DNA from: Saccharibacillus brassicae
GTDB lineage: Bacteria > Bacillota > Bacilli > Paenibacillales > Paenibacillaceae
Assembly: GCF_006542275.1 (NCBI RefSeq)
Contig: NZ_CP041217.1
Location: forward strand, 4,652,501-4,716,500
Length of the DNA: 64,000 nucleotides
Reading direction: 5' to 3'
Part shown: positions 27,210 through 35,293 of the stretch, in pieces
Layout of the letters: each line of letters opens with the position of its first letter
Position numbering within the stretch: position 1 is the stretch's first letter
The notes under the pieces: generated by a model
The model's database searches: none
What the model saw: the letters and a program-made list of their open reading frames with translations, nothing else
What the model was told of the DNA's origin: nothing
Position numbers and translations under genes: made by a program

Positions 27210-28023
27210 CCTCATTAAATCTTCGCAGTACGTGCCAAAAGAAGACTTTGTCAAGCTTGATCTGCATCGGCATTATGCCTCCAAGCAGGAAATCGACGGC
27301 CATGAGGACGAACCGAGGCTTCCGCTTGCGGATCAGCAGACGGTTGTCCTCAAAGACGAAATGATTCGGGATGCGAAAGAATTCGCGGAATTTCAAATTC
27401 GGGAATCCGCCGAACAAGCCGAACGCATGCTTGCCGAAGCGCAGCAGCAGATTGATCTCTGGTGGCAGGAAAAGCGCGAGCAGGACGAGCATTTGGTGGA
27501 AGCGGTCAAATCGCAGGGGTTCCGCGAAGGTTATGAGGAAGGCAGAGCACAGGCGGAAGCGGAGCTTGCCGTTCAAATCCGCGAAGCGGCCGAAGAAGTG
27601 CAGGCGTTGATCGAGGAAGCGGTTCGGACCAAAGAAGAAATCATTCAGGAAGCCGAACCTTTTCTCGTCAGTCTGAGTTCGGCGATTGCCGAAAAAATTA
27701 TCGATCGCAAGCTGGAGCAGGACGAAGCTTTGACCATTTCGCTGATCCGCCAGACGCTTTCGCGCAAAAGGGAGCAGGGCACCATTACGCTTTGTGTGGC
27801 GCCGTCGCAGTTTTCCCTGATCAACTCCGCGCGTGAAGAGCTTGCTATGTCGATTGATTCGCAGGCCGAGCTGCAAATTTTGCCCGATTCGACCGTCAAA
27901 GACCGCGGCTGCGTGATTCGATCGAACTTCGGAAGCGTCGATGCCAGAATTGATACCCAACTGACCGAAATCAAACGCGAATTGCTGAGAATGGCGCTGC
28001 ACGAAGAAGCTTCCGGTTCCTGA
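27202..28023 (+). CDS. fliH: Flagellar export regulator FliH
   Basis: The 273-aa protein binds and regulates the FliI ATPase. The start chosen is TTG 27202, giving (M)SNLIKSSQYVPKE and a 9-bp spacing from GGAGGAG (27186-27192). ATG 27193 would leave almost no spacing. The middle is a Glu/Gln/Ala-rich coiled coil, and the C-terminal part (LVSLSSAIAEKIIDRKLEQ, VKDRGCVIRSNFGSVDARI) fits FliH/YscL. A noncoding stretch with a repeated element follows. Confidence 0.9.
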   Translation: MSNLIKSSQYVPKEDFVKLDLHRHYASKQEIDGHEDEPRLPLADQQTVVLKDEMIRDAKEFAEFQIRESAEQAERMLAEAQQQIDLWWQEKREQDEHLVEAVKSQGFREGYEEGRAQAEAELAVQIREAAEEVQALIEEAVRTKEEIIQEAEPFLVSLSSAIAEKIIDRKLEQDEALTISLIRQTLSRKREQGTITLCVAPSQFSLINSAREELAMSIDSQAELQILPDSTVKDRGCVIRSNFGSVDARIDTQLTEIKRELLRMALHEEASGS

Positions 28024-28100
28024 TTGGCGGGCTGGACCTCCTAGTCGGACATAATCCTATAGGAACTCAGGTAACTTGCCGGGTTTTTTTAAAATGCGGA

Positions 28101-28146
28101 AATAGCACTTTTTAGCCTTAGAGGTTTTTTCGGAACGATGTACAAT
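28101..28146 (+). repeat. Intergenic element, copy 1 (fliH-fliI)
   Basis: The conserved core AATAGCACTTTTTAGCC (28101-28117), a T-run (28125-28130), and a -10-like TACAAT at 28141-28146, exactly 40 nt after the core begins. Copy 2 lies at 33514-33559. It may be an internal promoter or a regulatory RNA element; no standard -35 is present. Confidence 0.5.
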
Positions 28147-28184
28147 GATAAGTGTAAAGCGAACGACGGCGCGGAGGTGAAGGG

Positions 28185-29504
28185 ATGAAAGAAATTCTGG
28201 TCGACAAGTATTTGGAACAGCTCAGGCAGCTGGATCCAATCCGGGTAAACGGCAAGGTGACGCAGGTTATCGGGTTGATGGTCGAATCGGAAGGTCCCGA
28301 CGCGAGCATCGGCGAGGTTTGCTACATTTATCCGACCAAAACGTCGACTCCGCTCCAGGCCGAAGTCGTCGGATTCCGGGATAACAAAGTGCTGCTGATG
28401 CCGCTCGGCGAACTGCAGTCGATCGGCCCGGGATGCGACGTGGTCGGCACGGGCAAGCCGCTGACCGTACAGGTCGGTTCGGAACTGCTGGGCAAAGTGC
28501 TCGACGGTCTGGGAAGGCCGCTGGACGGTTCGCTGCTTCCGGCACGCATGGCCCACGCTTCGACGTTCAACGTGCCGAGCAATCCGCTGCAGCGTCCGAG
28601 AGTGCACGAGCCGATCAACGTCGGCGTTCGAGCCATCGACGGGCTGCTGACCATCGGCAAGGGACAGCGGGTCGGCATCTTCGCCGGCTCGGGCGTCGGC
28701 AAAAGCACGCTGATGGGCATGATCGCCCGAAACACTTCGGCGGACATCAACGTGATCGCGCTGGTCGGCGAACGGGGCCGCGAAGTATTGGACTTCATTG
28801 AACGCGACCTGGGGCCGGAAGGCCTGGCACGCTCCGTCGTGATCGTCGCAACGTCGGATCAACCGGCGCTGGTACGTATCAAGGCGGCGTTGATCGCGAC
28901 TAGCATTGCCGAGTATTACCGGGACCGCGGCATGAACGTCATGATGATGATGGACTCGGTTACGCGGTTTGCGATGGCTCAGCGCGAAGTCGGGCTGGCT
29001 GTCGGCGAACCGCCGGCGATGCGGGGTTATACCCCGTCGGTATTCGCGACGCTGCCCAAACTGCTCGAGCGGGCAGGAACGGGGCCGACCGGATCGATCA
29101 CCGCTTTCTACACCGTGTTGGTAGACGGCGACGATATGAACGAACCGATTGCCGATGCGGTGCGCGGGATTCTGGACGGACACATCGTGTTGAACCGGGG
29201 TATCGCCAACCGGGGACACTTTCCGGCCATCGATGTGCTGGCCAGCATCAGCCGGGTCATGAAAGACATCTCGCCGGAAATTCAAACCGACGCGGCCAAC
29301 AACTTGAAACGGCTGCTCTCGGTATACAAAGAGTCGGAAGACTTGATCAACATCGGCGCTTACCAAAGAGGGTCCAGTGCCGAGATCGACGAAGCGATCG
29401 AGAACATTCAACGCATCTGGGATTTTACAAAACAAAAAGTGGACGAAAAAACAACGCTGGACGAAACGATCGAACGTTTAATCCAAGAATTCTCAAGGAG
29501 CTGA
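28185..29504 (+). CDS. fliI: Flagellum-specific ATPase FliI
   Basis: The 439-aa F1-beta-like ATPase energises flagellar export. Walker A is GSGVGKST (in GIFAGSGVGKSTLMGMIAR). Also present are VIALVGERGREV, Walker B (MNVMMMMDSVTRFAMAQREVGLAVGEPP) and GSITAFYTVLVDGDDMNEPIAD. ATG 28185 follows CGGAGGTGA. It is separated from fliH by 161 bp, unusual in an otherwise tight operon, and this gap carries repeat copy 1. Confidence 0.97.
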   Translation: MKEILVDKYLEQLRQLDPIRVNGKVTQVIGLMVESEGPDASIGEVCYIYPTKTSTPLQAEVVGFRDNKVLLMPLGELQSIGPGCDVVGTGKPLTVQVGSELLGKVLDGLGRPLDGSLLPARMAHASTFNVPSNPLQRPRVHEPINVGVRAIDGLLTIGKGQRVGIFAGSGVGKSTLMGMIARNTSADINVIALVGERGREVLDFIERDLGPEGLARSVVIVATSDQPALVRIKAALIATSIAEYYRDRGMNVMMMMDSVTRFAMAQREVGLAVGEPPAMRGYTPSVFATLPKLLERAGTGPTGSITAFYTVLVDGDDMNEPIADAVRGILDGHIVLNRGIANRGHFPAIDVLASISRVMKDISPEIQTDAANNLKRLLSVYKESEDLINIGAYQRGSSAEIDEAIENIQRIWDFTKQKVDEKTTLDETIERLIQEFSRS

Positions 29505-29513
29505 CCTTAAGAA

Positions 29514-29960
29514 ATGTTGAAATTCAACTATTCATTTCAAAAAGTCGTGGATCTGAAAACAAGCGAAAAAAGTCATGCCGAAATGCATCTTTCTTCGGCA
29601 ATCGGACAATTGCAGGCTGAAAAGCATACGCTGGGCCAACTGTTCTCCGATAAAGATCAGATGGCCGATTCCCTTCAAACTCAGGCCACAAACGCGGTTT
29701 CAGCTTTCCAACTCCAGCAGATGCAGGATTATATCAACTACATCGACCAGTGCATTTTGCAAAAACGCCAGGATATTCAAACGGCGCAGGTAAAAGTCGA
29801 AGAAAAGAAAGAACATCTCACGACGAAAATGCTGGACGAAAAAGTGTGGCTGCAAGCGCGTGGCAAAGCACTGGAGTCGTTCCAAAAAGAAGAATCGCTG
29901 CGTGAGCAAAACGAACTTGACGAAATGGCGACCGTTCGATTTGCTTCCCGCACCCGCTAA
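29514..29960 (+). CDS. fliJ: Flagellar export chaperone FliJ
   Basis: The 148-aa, mostly helical coiled-coil protein begins MLKFNYSFQKVVDLKTSEKSHAEM, typical of FliJ, and is rich in Gln, Lys and Glu. FliJ sits in the FliI ring and links ATP hydrolysis to the export gate. It lies 9 bp after fliI. Confidence 0.9.
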   Translation: MLKFNYSFQKVVDLKTSEKSHAEMHLSSAIGQLQAEKHTLGQLFSDKDQMADSLQTQATNAVSAFQLQQMQDYINYIDQCILQKRQDIQTAQVKVEEKKEHLTTKMLDEKVWLQARGKALESFQKEESLREQNELDEMATVRFASRTR

Positions 29961-30016
29961 GAACGCAGGCGAAGCGGAATCAGCAAGTGCAACAAGTGCA
30001 AAGGGAGGTCAAAGGC

Positions 30017-30967
30017 ATGGCGAAAGCCGGAGCAGAAGCCGATATGAATCTTGAAGAAGGATCGGGAAGCAAAGCGGGACGAATCCTGCTGTTCGCGGTA
30101 CCGATTCTCTTCACGGTCGTACTGGTCGGTGCACTGCTGGCGTTGACGAATCCCAATACGCGCAACACCGTATTGGAGACGGCGAACAAAGTGCCGCTTG
30201 TCGGCTCGATGCTTCCCAAACCGACTTATACGCCGGCACAGCAGGCGCAGAAGCAGGAAGAGAAGCAGGCCGCAAGCGCCGAAGCAACGATCAGCGAACT
30301 GAAAACCCAGCTTCAACAGAAAACTACCGAACTAAAAACGGCGCAAAAAGCTCAAGCGGATACGCAGACCAAAGTGGACGATTTGCAAAAGCAGCTGGAT
30401 ACGGCCGCAGCAGCCCAGACAGCCAAAGCGGCTGCGGCGCCGGCGGAAGAAGAAGGACCGAGCAAGCAGGTCAAGCAGTTGGCCCAGACTTACGGCTCCA
30501 TGAGTGCCAGCAAAGCGGCTCCGATCCTTCAGACGCTGACCGATGCGGAAATCGCGATGGTGCTCAACGCGATGGGGACAGAGCAGCGTTCGGGCATTAT
30601 GCAGAAGATGACAGCCGACAAAGCGGCCAAAGTCTCGATCATGCTCAAAAACGCGACTTCGGCCAAAGCGCTGGAAGCGGCGGCCAATACGGCGCGTACA
30701 GCGGCCGACAAAGCGAGTCAGCCTACGCAAGCGGCGACTTCGACGGCAGGGTCGCTGAATCAAGACCAATTGGCGCAGACGTTTTCTTCGATGGATGCGT
30801 CGAGTGCCGCAACGCTGCTGGCCCAGATGGCCAAAACCAATCAAGCAAAGGTGTTGACCATTTTGAAATCGGTAGACGATACGACCCGTTCCGGAATCCT
30901 GTCGCAGATGGCGGGTACGGATAGCGAAACGGCTGCTTCCCTGGCCAATAAGTTGATCGGCGGTTAA
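30017..30967 (+). CDS. ylxF: MotE-like (YlxF) membrane protein with two MgtE-N-like repeats
   Basis: The 316-aa product starts at ATG 30017 after GGGAGG; GTG 29987 is less likely. One membrane helix (ILLFAVPILFTVVLVGALLAL, about 23-43) is followed by a coiled coil (about 75-130). Two copies of the MgtE N-terminal-like helical motif follow: LAQTYGSMSASKAAPILQTL (about 155-215) and LAQTFSSMDASSAATLLAQM (about 250-310). Position between fliJ and fliK matches ylxF. A chaperone or stability role for the motor, as for MotE, is inference. Confidence 0.8.
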   Translation: MAKAGAEADMNLEEGSGSKAGRILLFAVPILFTVVLVGALLALTNPNTRNTVLETANKVPLVGSMLPKPTYTPAQQAQKQEEKQAASAEATISELKTQLQQKTTELKTAQKAQADTQTKVDDLQKQLDTAAAAQTAKAAAAPAEEEGPSKQVKQLAQTYGSMSASKAAPILQTLTDAEIAMVLNAMGTEQRSGIMQKMTADKAAKVSIMLKNATSAKALEAAANTARTAADKASQPTQAATSTAGSLNQDQLAQTFSSMDASSAATLLAQMAKTNQAKVLTILKSVDDTTRSGILSQMAGTDSETAASLANKLIGG

Positions 30968-30998
30968 GTCCATTTGAGAGGAGGTGAATCAAGAAAAT

Positions 30999-32408
30999 AT
31001 GGGAATGAGCATTTCAGGAATGACGACAGGAGCTCCGGCGGCCCCGGCTGCCGCTGCTGCAGGAAGCAAAGCAGGTACCGTTACGGTCGCAAGCGGAGCA
31101 GCAGCCTTATTCGGTCAATCGCTTCAGCAGTTGATGGGAGCCGCGGTCTCCGCGACAGGATCGACTACAACTGCAATTGCGGCTGAAACGCCGGCCAATC
31201 CGATTTTGTCCGCGCTTCAGCAGTTGATTACGGCAACTGAGCAAACGAGCGGCGAGAACCAACAGTCGAACGACGGTGCGGCCGAAGAACTCGAACAGAA
31301 GCTCGACGAACTGATGCAGCAGCTTGATGTACTGGATGAACAGTTGACGGAAAATCCGGAATTGATGCCGATGCTTCAAGGCTGGATTCAGCAGGCGCAG
31401 GCGCTTCTCGGCAGCGTTGAAGAAGCAGGCGGAACCGAACAGGAACAGCCAGCTGGAAATGCGGTTCAGGCACTGGCTTCAAACCCGGCTACGCTGAAAT
31501 TTGCACTTCAAGATACGGTGGCCCAACTGATCGATCTGCAGCAATCGGATCAAGCGGCACCTGCAGTAAAAGTTCAGGCTCAGCAGGCGTTGGCAGCTCT
31601 TGAGCAGACGATTCAGACTGTCGATAGCGATACGCAAACCAAAGCCAAACAAGGTCTGACGCAGCAGCCGGCAGCAGTCGTTCAGCTTGCGGATGACGCA
31701 CAGCCGACAAAAAATGATCAGACGGTCTCCAAGCCGGCGGCAGAAGCGCAAGCGACGAACACGGCGGAGTCCAAAATCGTATCGGCGAAAAGTCAATCTC
31801 AGCAGGCCGGTACGCAGCAGGAAGGACAATCTTCCGAAGAAGCGTCGCAGGAGATCAAGCCGCAGGGCACGATTACGGCGGGAGAACTGGCTATGCGTAC
31901 AAACGGCACGACGCCAGCCAAGCCGGTTGAAGCGGTTCCTGTACACCGTATGGCACAAGAGGTTGAGAAGCTTGTCGTCGACCGACTGGAAATTTTGCAA
32001 AAGCAAGGATTTACCGAAGCCAAAATTTCGTTGACGCCCGATCATCTCGGCAAAGTCGATATCCGGATTACGATGCACGCCGGACAGCTGGTTGCCCACT
32101 TTGTGACCGAACATGCCGCTGCCAAAGATATGCTGGAGCAGCAGATGGTTCAACTGAGAGGATCGCTGCAGGGACAAGGCTTGACGGTAGAGCGGCTTGA
32201 AGTGACGCAAAGTTCTTCTCTGCAATCGCAAATGGACCAAAACGGTGGACAAGCAAGCAGTAGACAACAGCAGGAAAAACGCTCCCGTGCCAGAGAAGAA
32301 GCCAACGACGATGCGATCTTGGCGGCTGAACTCGGCGAAGAACTCGGCGAATGGCTGAGACAAAAAACGGCGGCGCAGTCCGGCAGTTCGTTTATAGCAG
32401 AAGCGTAA
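30999..32408 (+). CDS. fliK: Flagellar hook-length control protein FliK
   Basis: The 469-aa protein starts at ATG 30999 (strong GAGGAGGTGA at 30977-30987). Most of the sequence is a Gln/Ala/Thr-rich ruler. The C-terminal domain has EILQKQGFTEAKISLTPDHLGKVDIRITMHAGQLVAHFVTEHAAAKDMLEQQMVQLRGSLQGQGL, the Flg_hook signature that includes LTPxxLG. FliK switches FlhB export specificity when the hook is complete. It lies just before flgD. Confidence 0.95.
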   Translation: MGMSISGMTTGAPAAPAAAAAGSKAGTVTVASGAAALFGQSLQQLMGAAVSATGSTTTAIAAETPANPILSALQQLITATEQTSGENQQSNDGAAEELEQKLDELMQQLDVLDEQLTENPELMPMLQGWIQQAQALLGSVEEAGGTEQEQPAGNAVQALASNPATLKFALQDTVAQLIDLQQSDQAAPAVKVQAQQALAALEQTIQTVDSDTQTKAKQGLTQQPAAVVQLADDAQPTKNDQTVSKPAAEAQATNTAESKIVSAKSQSQQAGTQQEGQSSEEASQEIKPQGTITAGELAMRTNGTTPAKPVEAVPVHRMAQEVEKLVVDRLEILQKQGFTEAKISLTPDHLGKVDIRITMHAGQLVAHFVTEHAAAKDMLEQQMVQLRGSLQGQGLTVERLEVTQSSSLQSQMDQNGGQASSRQQQEKRSRAREEANDDAILAAELGEELGEWLRQKTAAQSGSSFIAEA

Positions 32409-32430
32409 TTCAGATTGGAGGCGAAAATTT

Positions 32431-33087
32431 TTGGCGAACAACAATGTTTCAACTTCGAACATTTGGCCTAACTATTCCACACAAAACGTGCAAAAAGCGG
32501 CAGCGGTTCCTTCCAAGGATTCGGCAACGATGGGCAAAGAACAATTTTTGACCATTTTGATCGCGCAGCTAAAAAACCAGGATCCGCTCGCCCCGATGGA
32601 CAATTCGCAGTTTACGGCTCAAATGGCGCAGTTCTCTTCGTTGGAACAGCTGATGAACATGTCTACGCAGCTGACGCAGATGAATGCTTCGATGGGTTCG
32701 GCTTCCCAACTGATCGGCCAGAAAGTCACCTGGTACGATACGGAATCGAAAAACTATTTGACCGGTAACGTAGCTTCCGTGTTGCAAAAAGACGGAAAAA
32801 TGTTCGCGGCCGTAGGCAAGTATCTCGTTCCGACTTCGGAGATCACGATGGTAGAACCGGCTGGAGCGGCTGACGACAAGGCAGAAGGCGTTACGCCGGG
32901 TAAAGCACCGGATCCGGCAGCTTCGACAGACGCGGCGGCAGCAGCCAAAACGGATGCCGTTTCCAAAGAAACGACAGAAGCGAAGACGACGGAAGCAGCT
33001 CCGGCAGCAGACAATCAGGCTCCGCAACAATCCGTAGAGGAGGCAGCCGGTACGCCGACATCCGGAACTAGCGGAGGTGCGCAATGA
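32431..33087 (+). CDS. flgD: Flagellar hook assembly (capping) protein FlgD
   Basis: The 218-aa protein starts at TTG 32431, 9 bp after TTGGAGGCG. The FlgD core is GKEQFLTILIAQLKNQDPLAPMDNSQFTAQMAQFSSLEQLMNMSTQL, followed by a short Ig-like part. The last 75 residues are Ala/Thr/Lys-rich low complexity. FlgD caps the growing hook. The TGA stop overlaps the next ATG. Confidence 0.94.
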   Translation: MANNNVSTSNIWPNYSTQNVQKAAAVPSKDSATMGKEQFLTILIAQLKNQDPLAPMDNSQFTAQMAQFSSLEQLMNMSTQLTQMNASMGSASQLIGQKVTWYDTESKNYLTGNVASVLQKDGKMFAAVGKYLVPTSEITMVEPAGAADDKAEGVTPGKAPDPAASTDAAAAAKTDAVSKETTEAKTTEAAPAADNQAPQQSVEEAAGTPTSGTSGGAQ

Positions 33088-33455
33088 ACGACCCGATTCG
33101 CGTAGGGCAGTTATATCCGGCGAAAATGCCGCCGACCGTATCGAGGCCCACAGGTCCGAACGCGGGACAGGAAAGCTTCAAGAACGTACTCGAAGATAAA
33201 CTGCTGAAGTTTAGCGGACATGCTTCGAAAAGGCTCGAACAGCGGGGTATCGAATTCAACCCGGAGCAGCTTCGCAAAATCGGCAGTGCTATCGACAAGG
33301 CGGCCGCCAAAGGCTCCAAAGAATCGCTCGTTTTGATGCAGGATCTGGCCCTGATCGTAAACGTGCGCAACCGCACCGTAGTTACGGCAGTCGACGGAGG
33401 TTCCATGAAAGACAATGTGTTCACTCAAATCGACAGTGCCGTCATCGTTTCCTAG
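33084..33455 (+). CDS. TIGR02530-type flagellar operon protein
   Basis: The 123-aa protein, coupled to flgD by a 4-bp overlap, contains ESFKNVLEDKLLKFSGHASKRLEQRGIEFNPEQLRKIGSAIDKAAAKGSKESLVL and NRTVVTAVDG. This matches a small conserved family found next to flgD and flgE in many flagellated bacteria. Its role is not established; B. subtilis lacks it at this place. It is followed by a 168-bp gap with repeat copy 2. Confidence 0.85.
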   Translation: MNDPIRVGQLYPAKMPPTVSRPTGPNAGQESFKNVLEDKLLKFSGHASKRLEQRGIEFNPEQLRKIGSAIDKAAAKGSKESLVLMQDLALIVNVRNRTVVTAVDGGSMKDNVFTQIDSAVIVS

Positions 33456-33485
33456 TTTGACCGGCTGGCCCGATAGGAAGCCGTA

Positions 33486-33511
33486 TTACCGCCGAACGCA
33501 TGACGCGGTAA
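33486..33511 (+). other. Hairpin before the flgE-side repeat
   Basis: TTACCGC (33486-33492) pairs with GCGGTAA (33505-33511) directly upstream of the repeated element. A second small stem (GCCGG with CCGGC, about 33528-33545) follows within that element. Confidence 0.4.
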
Positions 33512-33513
33512 AA

Positions 33514-33559
33514 AATAGCACTTTATAGCCGGGTTTTTTTCCGGCAATGACAGTAAAAT
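33514..33559 (+). repeat. Intergenic element, copy 2 (before flgE)
   Basis: AATAGCACTTTATAGCC (33514-33530), a T-run (33534-33540) and a -10-like TAAAAT (33554-33559), again 40 nt after the core begins. It differs from copy 1 by one base in the 17-nt core. The flgE start is 65 bp further on. Confidence 0.5.
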
Positions 33560-33623
33560 GAAAGCAATTCAAGTTTATACGATCATACTCAAAATTGTGC
33601 ACAATCACAGGAGGAATCATTTA

Positions 33624-34448
33624 ATGTTGAGATCCATGTATTCGGGCGTGTCGGGTATGAAAGGCTTCCAAACCAAACTTGACGTCATCGGCAACAATAT
33701 CGCGAATGTAAATACGGCCGGATTCAAATCTTCACGCGTTATGTTCAAAGATATCCTCAGCCAAACGGCAGCAGGCGCAACAGGTTCTACAGCAGAAGTA
33801 GGCGGTTCTAACGCCAAACAGATCGGTCTGGGTGTATCGATCGGTTCCATTGACACCTTGCACTTGGCGGGTAGCGCCATGACAACGAACAACCCAACGG
33901 ATCTTCGTATCGACGGTGACGGCTTCTTCGCAGTCGGACTGACCGCTGAAACGGATGCCGCAAATGCTTTCTTGACAAGAGCAGGTGACTTCCATGTTGA
34001 TGGAACGGGCAACTTGGTTAACTCGGATGGACTTTTTGTTCTTAATACTGGAGGCGGAGCGATCAATGTCCCGCAAGGTTCGACTTTTTCGATTGGTAGT
34101 GACGGAGTAGTCGCGATCAAAGCTGCTGACGGAACGATTGCAACAGATAACCGGATAGCTGTTGTTGTAGTACGTAACCCGGAAGGATTGGAAAAAGCAG
34201 GCGGCAACCTGTACCGGGTAGGACAAAATGCTATGGCAGAAGGCGAGACGATCGTATTTGAAGCCGAAGCCGATGGGCCTAATGCAATGGCCGGGGGCAT
34301 CGTAGCCGGCCAGCTGGAAATGTCCAACGTCGATCTGACGAGCGAGTTTACCGAAATGATTACGGCGCAGCGCGGATTCCAAGCGAACTCCAGAATCATT
34401 ACGACCTCCGACGAAGTGCTCCAGGAAGTCGTTAACCTGAAACGTTAA
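33624..34448 (+). CDS. flgE: Flagellar hook protein FlgE (FlgG-type)
   Basis: The 274-aa protein starts at ATG 33624 after AGGAGG. It begins MLRSMYSGVSGMKGFQTKLDVIGNNIANVNTAGFK and ends with SNVDLTSEFTEMITAQRGFQANSRIITTSDEVLQEVVNLKR, the FlgE/F/G terminal helices. The length equals the short hook protein of Bacillus. The middle (about 33780-34240) uses more A/T-ending codons than its neighbours, which may reflect high expression or a divergent surface domain. Confidence 0.9.
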   Translation: MLRSMYSGVSGMKGFQTKLDVIGNNIANVNTAGFKSSRVMFKDILSQTAAGATGSTAEVGGSNAKQIGLGVSIGSIDTLHLAGSAMTTNNPTDLRIDGDGFFAVGLTAETDAANAFLTRAGDFHVDGTGNLVNSDGLFVLNTGGGAINVPQGSTFSIGSDGVVAIKAADGTIATDNRIAVVVVRNPEGLEKAGGNLYRVGQNAMAEGETIVFEAEADGPNAMAGGIVAGQLEMSNVDLTSEFTEMITAQRGFQANSRIITTSDEVLQEVVNLKR

Positions 34449-34464
34449 TCCGGATTGATTAGCG

Positions 34465-34499
34465 GCGGAAAGGCAGGCTGATTACAGCCGCCTTTCCGC
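34465..34499 (+). other. Long hairpin between flgE and swrD
   Basis: GCGGAAAGGC (34465-34474) pairs with GCCTTTCCGC (34490-34499), with inner GGCTG/CAGCC and an ATTA loop. No proper T-run follows. It could partly terminate, or protect the 3' end of flgE mRNA. Confidence 0.5.
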
Positions 34500-34519
34500 T
34501 CATTTACGGGAGGAAAAAT

Positions 34520-34744
34520 ATGATTCCAGTGACTCGTTTGAACGGATCGCCGCTGTGGCTCAATGCGCTGCAGATCGAAATGGTAGAAGAAACGCCGGAT
34601 ACTTACGTTACGTTGGTAAACGGAAAGCGCATGATCGTGCTGGAAAAGGCTGCCGACGTCGTCAAGCTGATGACCGACTATTATGCCACGATCGGCTTGC
34701 ATACGGCTTCGATTAAGGTACAGAATATGGGGGAAGAAGAATAA
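34520..34744 (+). CDS. swrD: SwrD (FlbD/YlzI) swarming and motor-power protein
   Basis: The 74-aa protein begins MIPVTRLNGSPLWLNALQIEMVEETPDTYVTLVNGKRMIV, the FlbD family signature. In B. subtilis SwrD raises flagellar motor power and swarming. Location between flgE and fliL is conserved. The stop overlaps the fliL ATG by one base. Confidence 0.9.
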   Translation: MIPVTRLNGSPLWLNALQIEMVEETPDTYVTLVNGKRMIVLEKAADVVKLMTDYYATIGLHTASIKVQNMGEEE

Positions 34745-35211
34745 TGAAGAAACTTTTGCCATGGATCATTACGATGTTTCTGGCGATCACACTGATCGTG
34801 GTGGCCGTGTTTCTGGTTCTGAGCCGCGGAGGCGATGACACAGCGGCAGCAGCCGAGAAAAAGGAAGAAGCCAAGCAGGAAAAGAAATTGTCGGCCAAAG
34901 AAATCGTGGCGGTAAGCTCGGACATCACGGGCATCAAAACGAATCTGTCGGATGCGGGCTACATCGTGCAGATGGATTTTTCGATTCAACTCGACAGCGC
35001 GAAAGTCAAAGCCGAGTTTGATGAAATCAAAGAGATCACGATCAAGCCGATCATCTTGATGACATTGGCAGATACGACGCCGCAAAGCTTGAGTACGGCA
35101 AAAGGCAAGATGCAGCTCAATACGAAGCTTAAAAACCTCATCAACAAATCAATGCCCGAAGGCAAAGTGGTGAGCGTCAACATCACCAACTTCATTTTGG
35201 CCAATATCTGA
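34744..35211 (+). CDS. fliL: Flagellar basal body-associated protein FliL
   Basis: The 155-aa protein has an N-terminal membrane helix (LLPWIITMFLAITLIVVAVFLVL, about 4-26), a charged Lys/Glu linker, and the FliL domain ending in KLKNLINKSMPEGKVVSVNITNFILANI. FliL sits around the stator and supports motor function. A GC hairpin (35251-35266) lies before fliM. Confidence 0.92.
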   Translation: MKKLLPWIITMFLAITLIVVAVFLVLSRGGDDTAAAAEKKEEAKQEKKLSAKEIVAVSSDITGIKTNLSDAGYIVQMDFSIQLDSAKVKAEFDEIKEITIKPIILMTLADTTPQSLSTAKGKMQLNTKLKNLINKSMPEGKVVSVNITNFILANI

Positions 35212-35293
35212 TCTGAGGGCTTTGCGGTTCGCCGCATGAGTCAAGACCGCGCCGCCAAAAGGCGGCCGTGTCTATGGGAGGGGGGTGAAAGGT

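Noticed and set aside
28078-28090. A rho-independent terminator (GCCGGGTTTTTTT) after fliH.
   Set aside because: No complementary left arm was found just upstream to make a stem, so the T-run alone is not a terminator.
33509-33535. A possible SigD promoter (TAAA, 15 nt, GCCGGGTT) before flgE.
   Set aside because: The -10 matches only its first half, and copy 1 of the same element lacks TAAA at the right spacing, so this does not explain the element.
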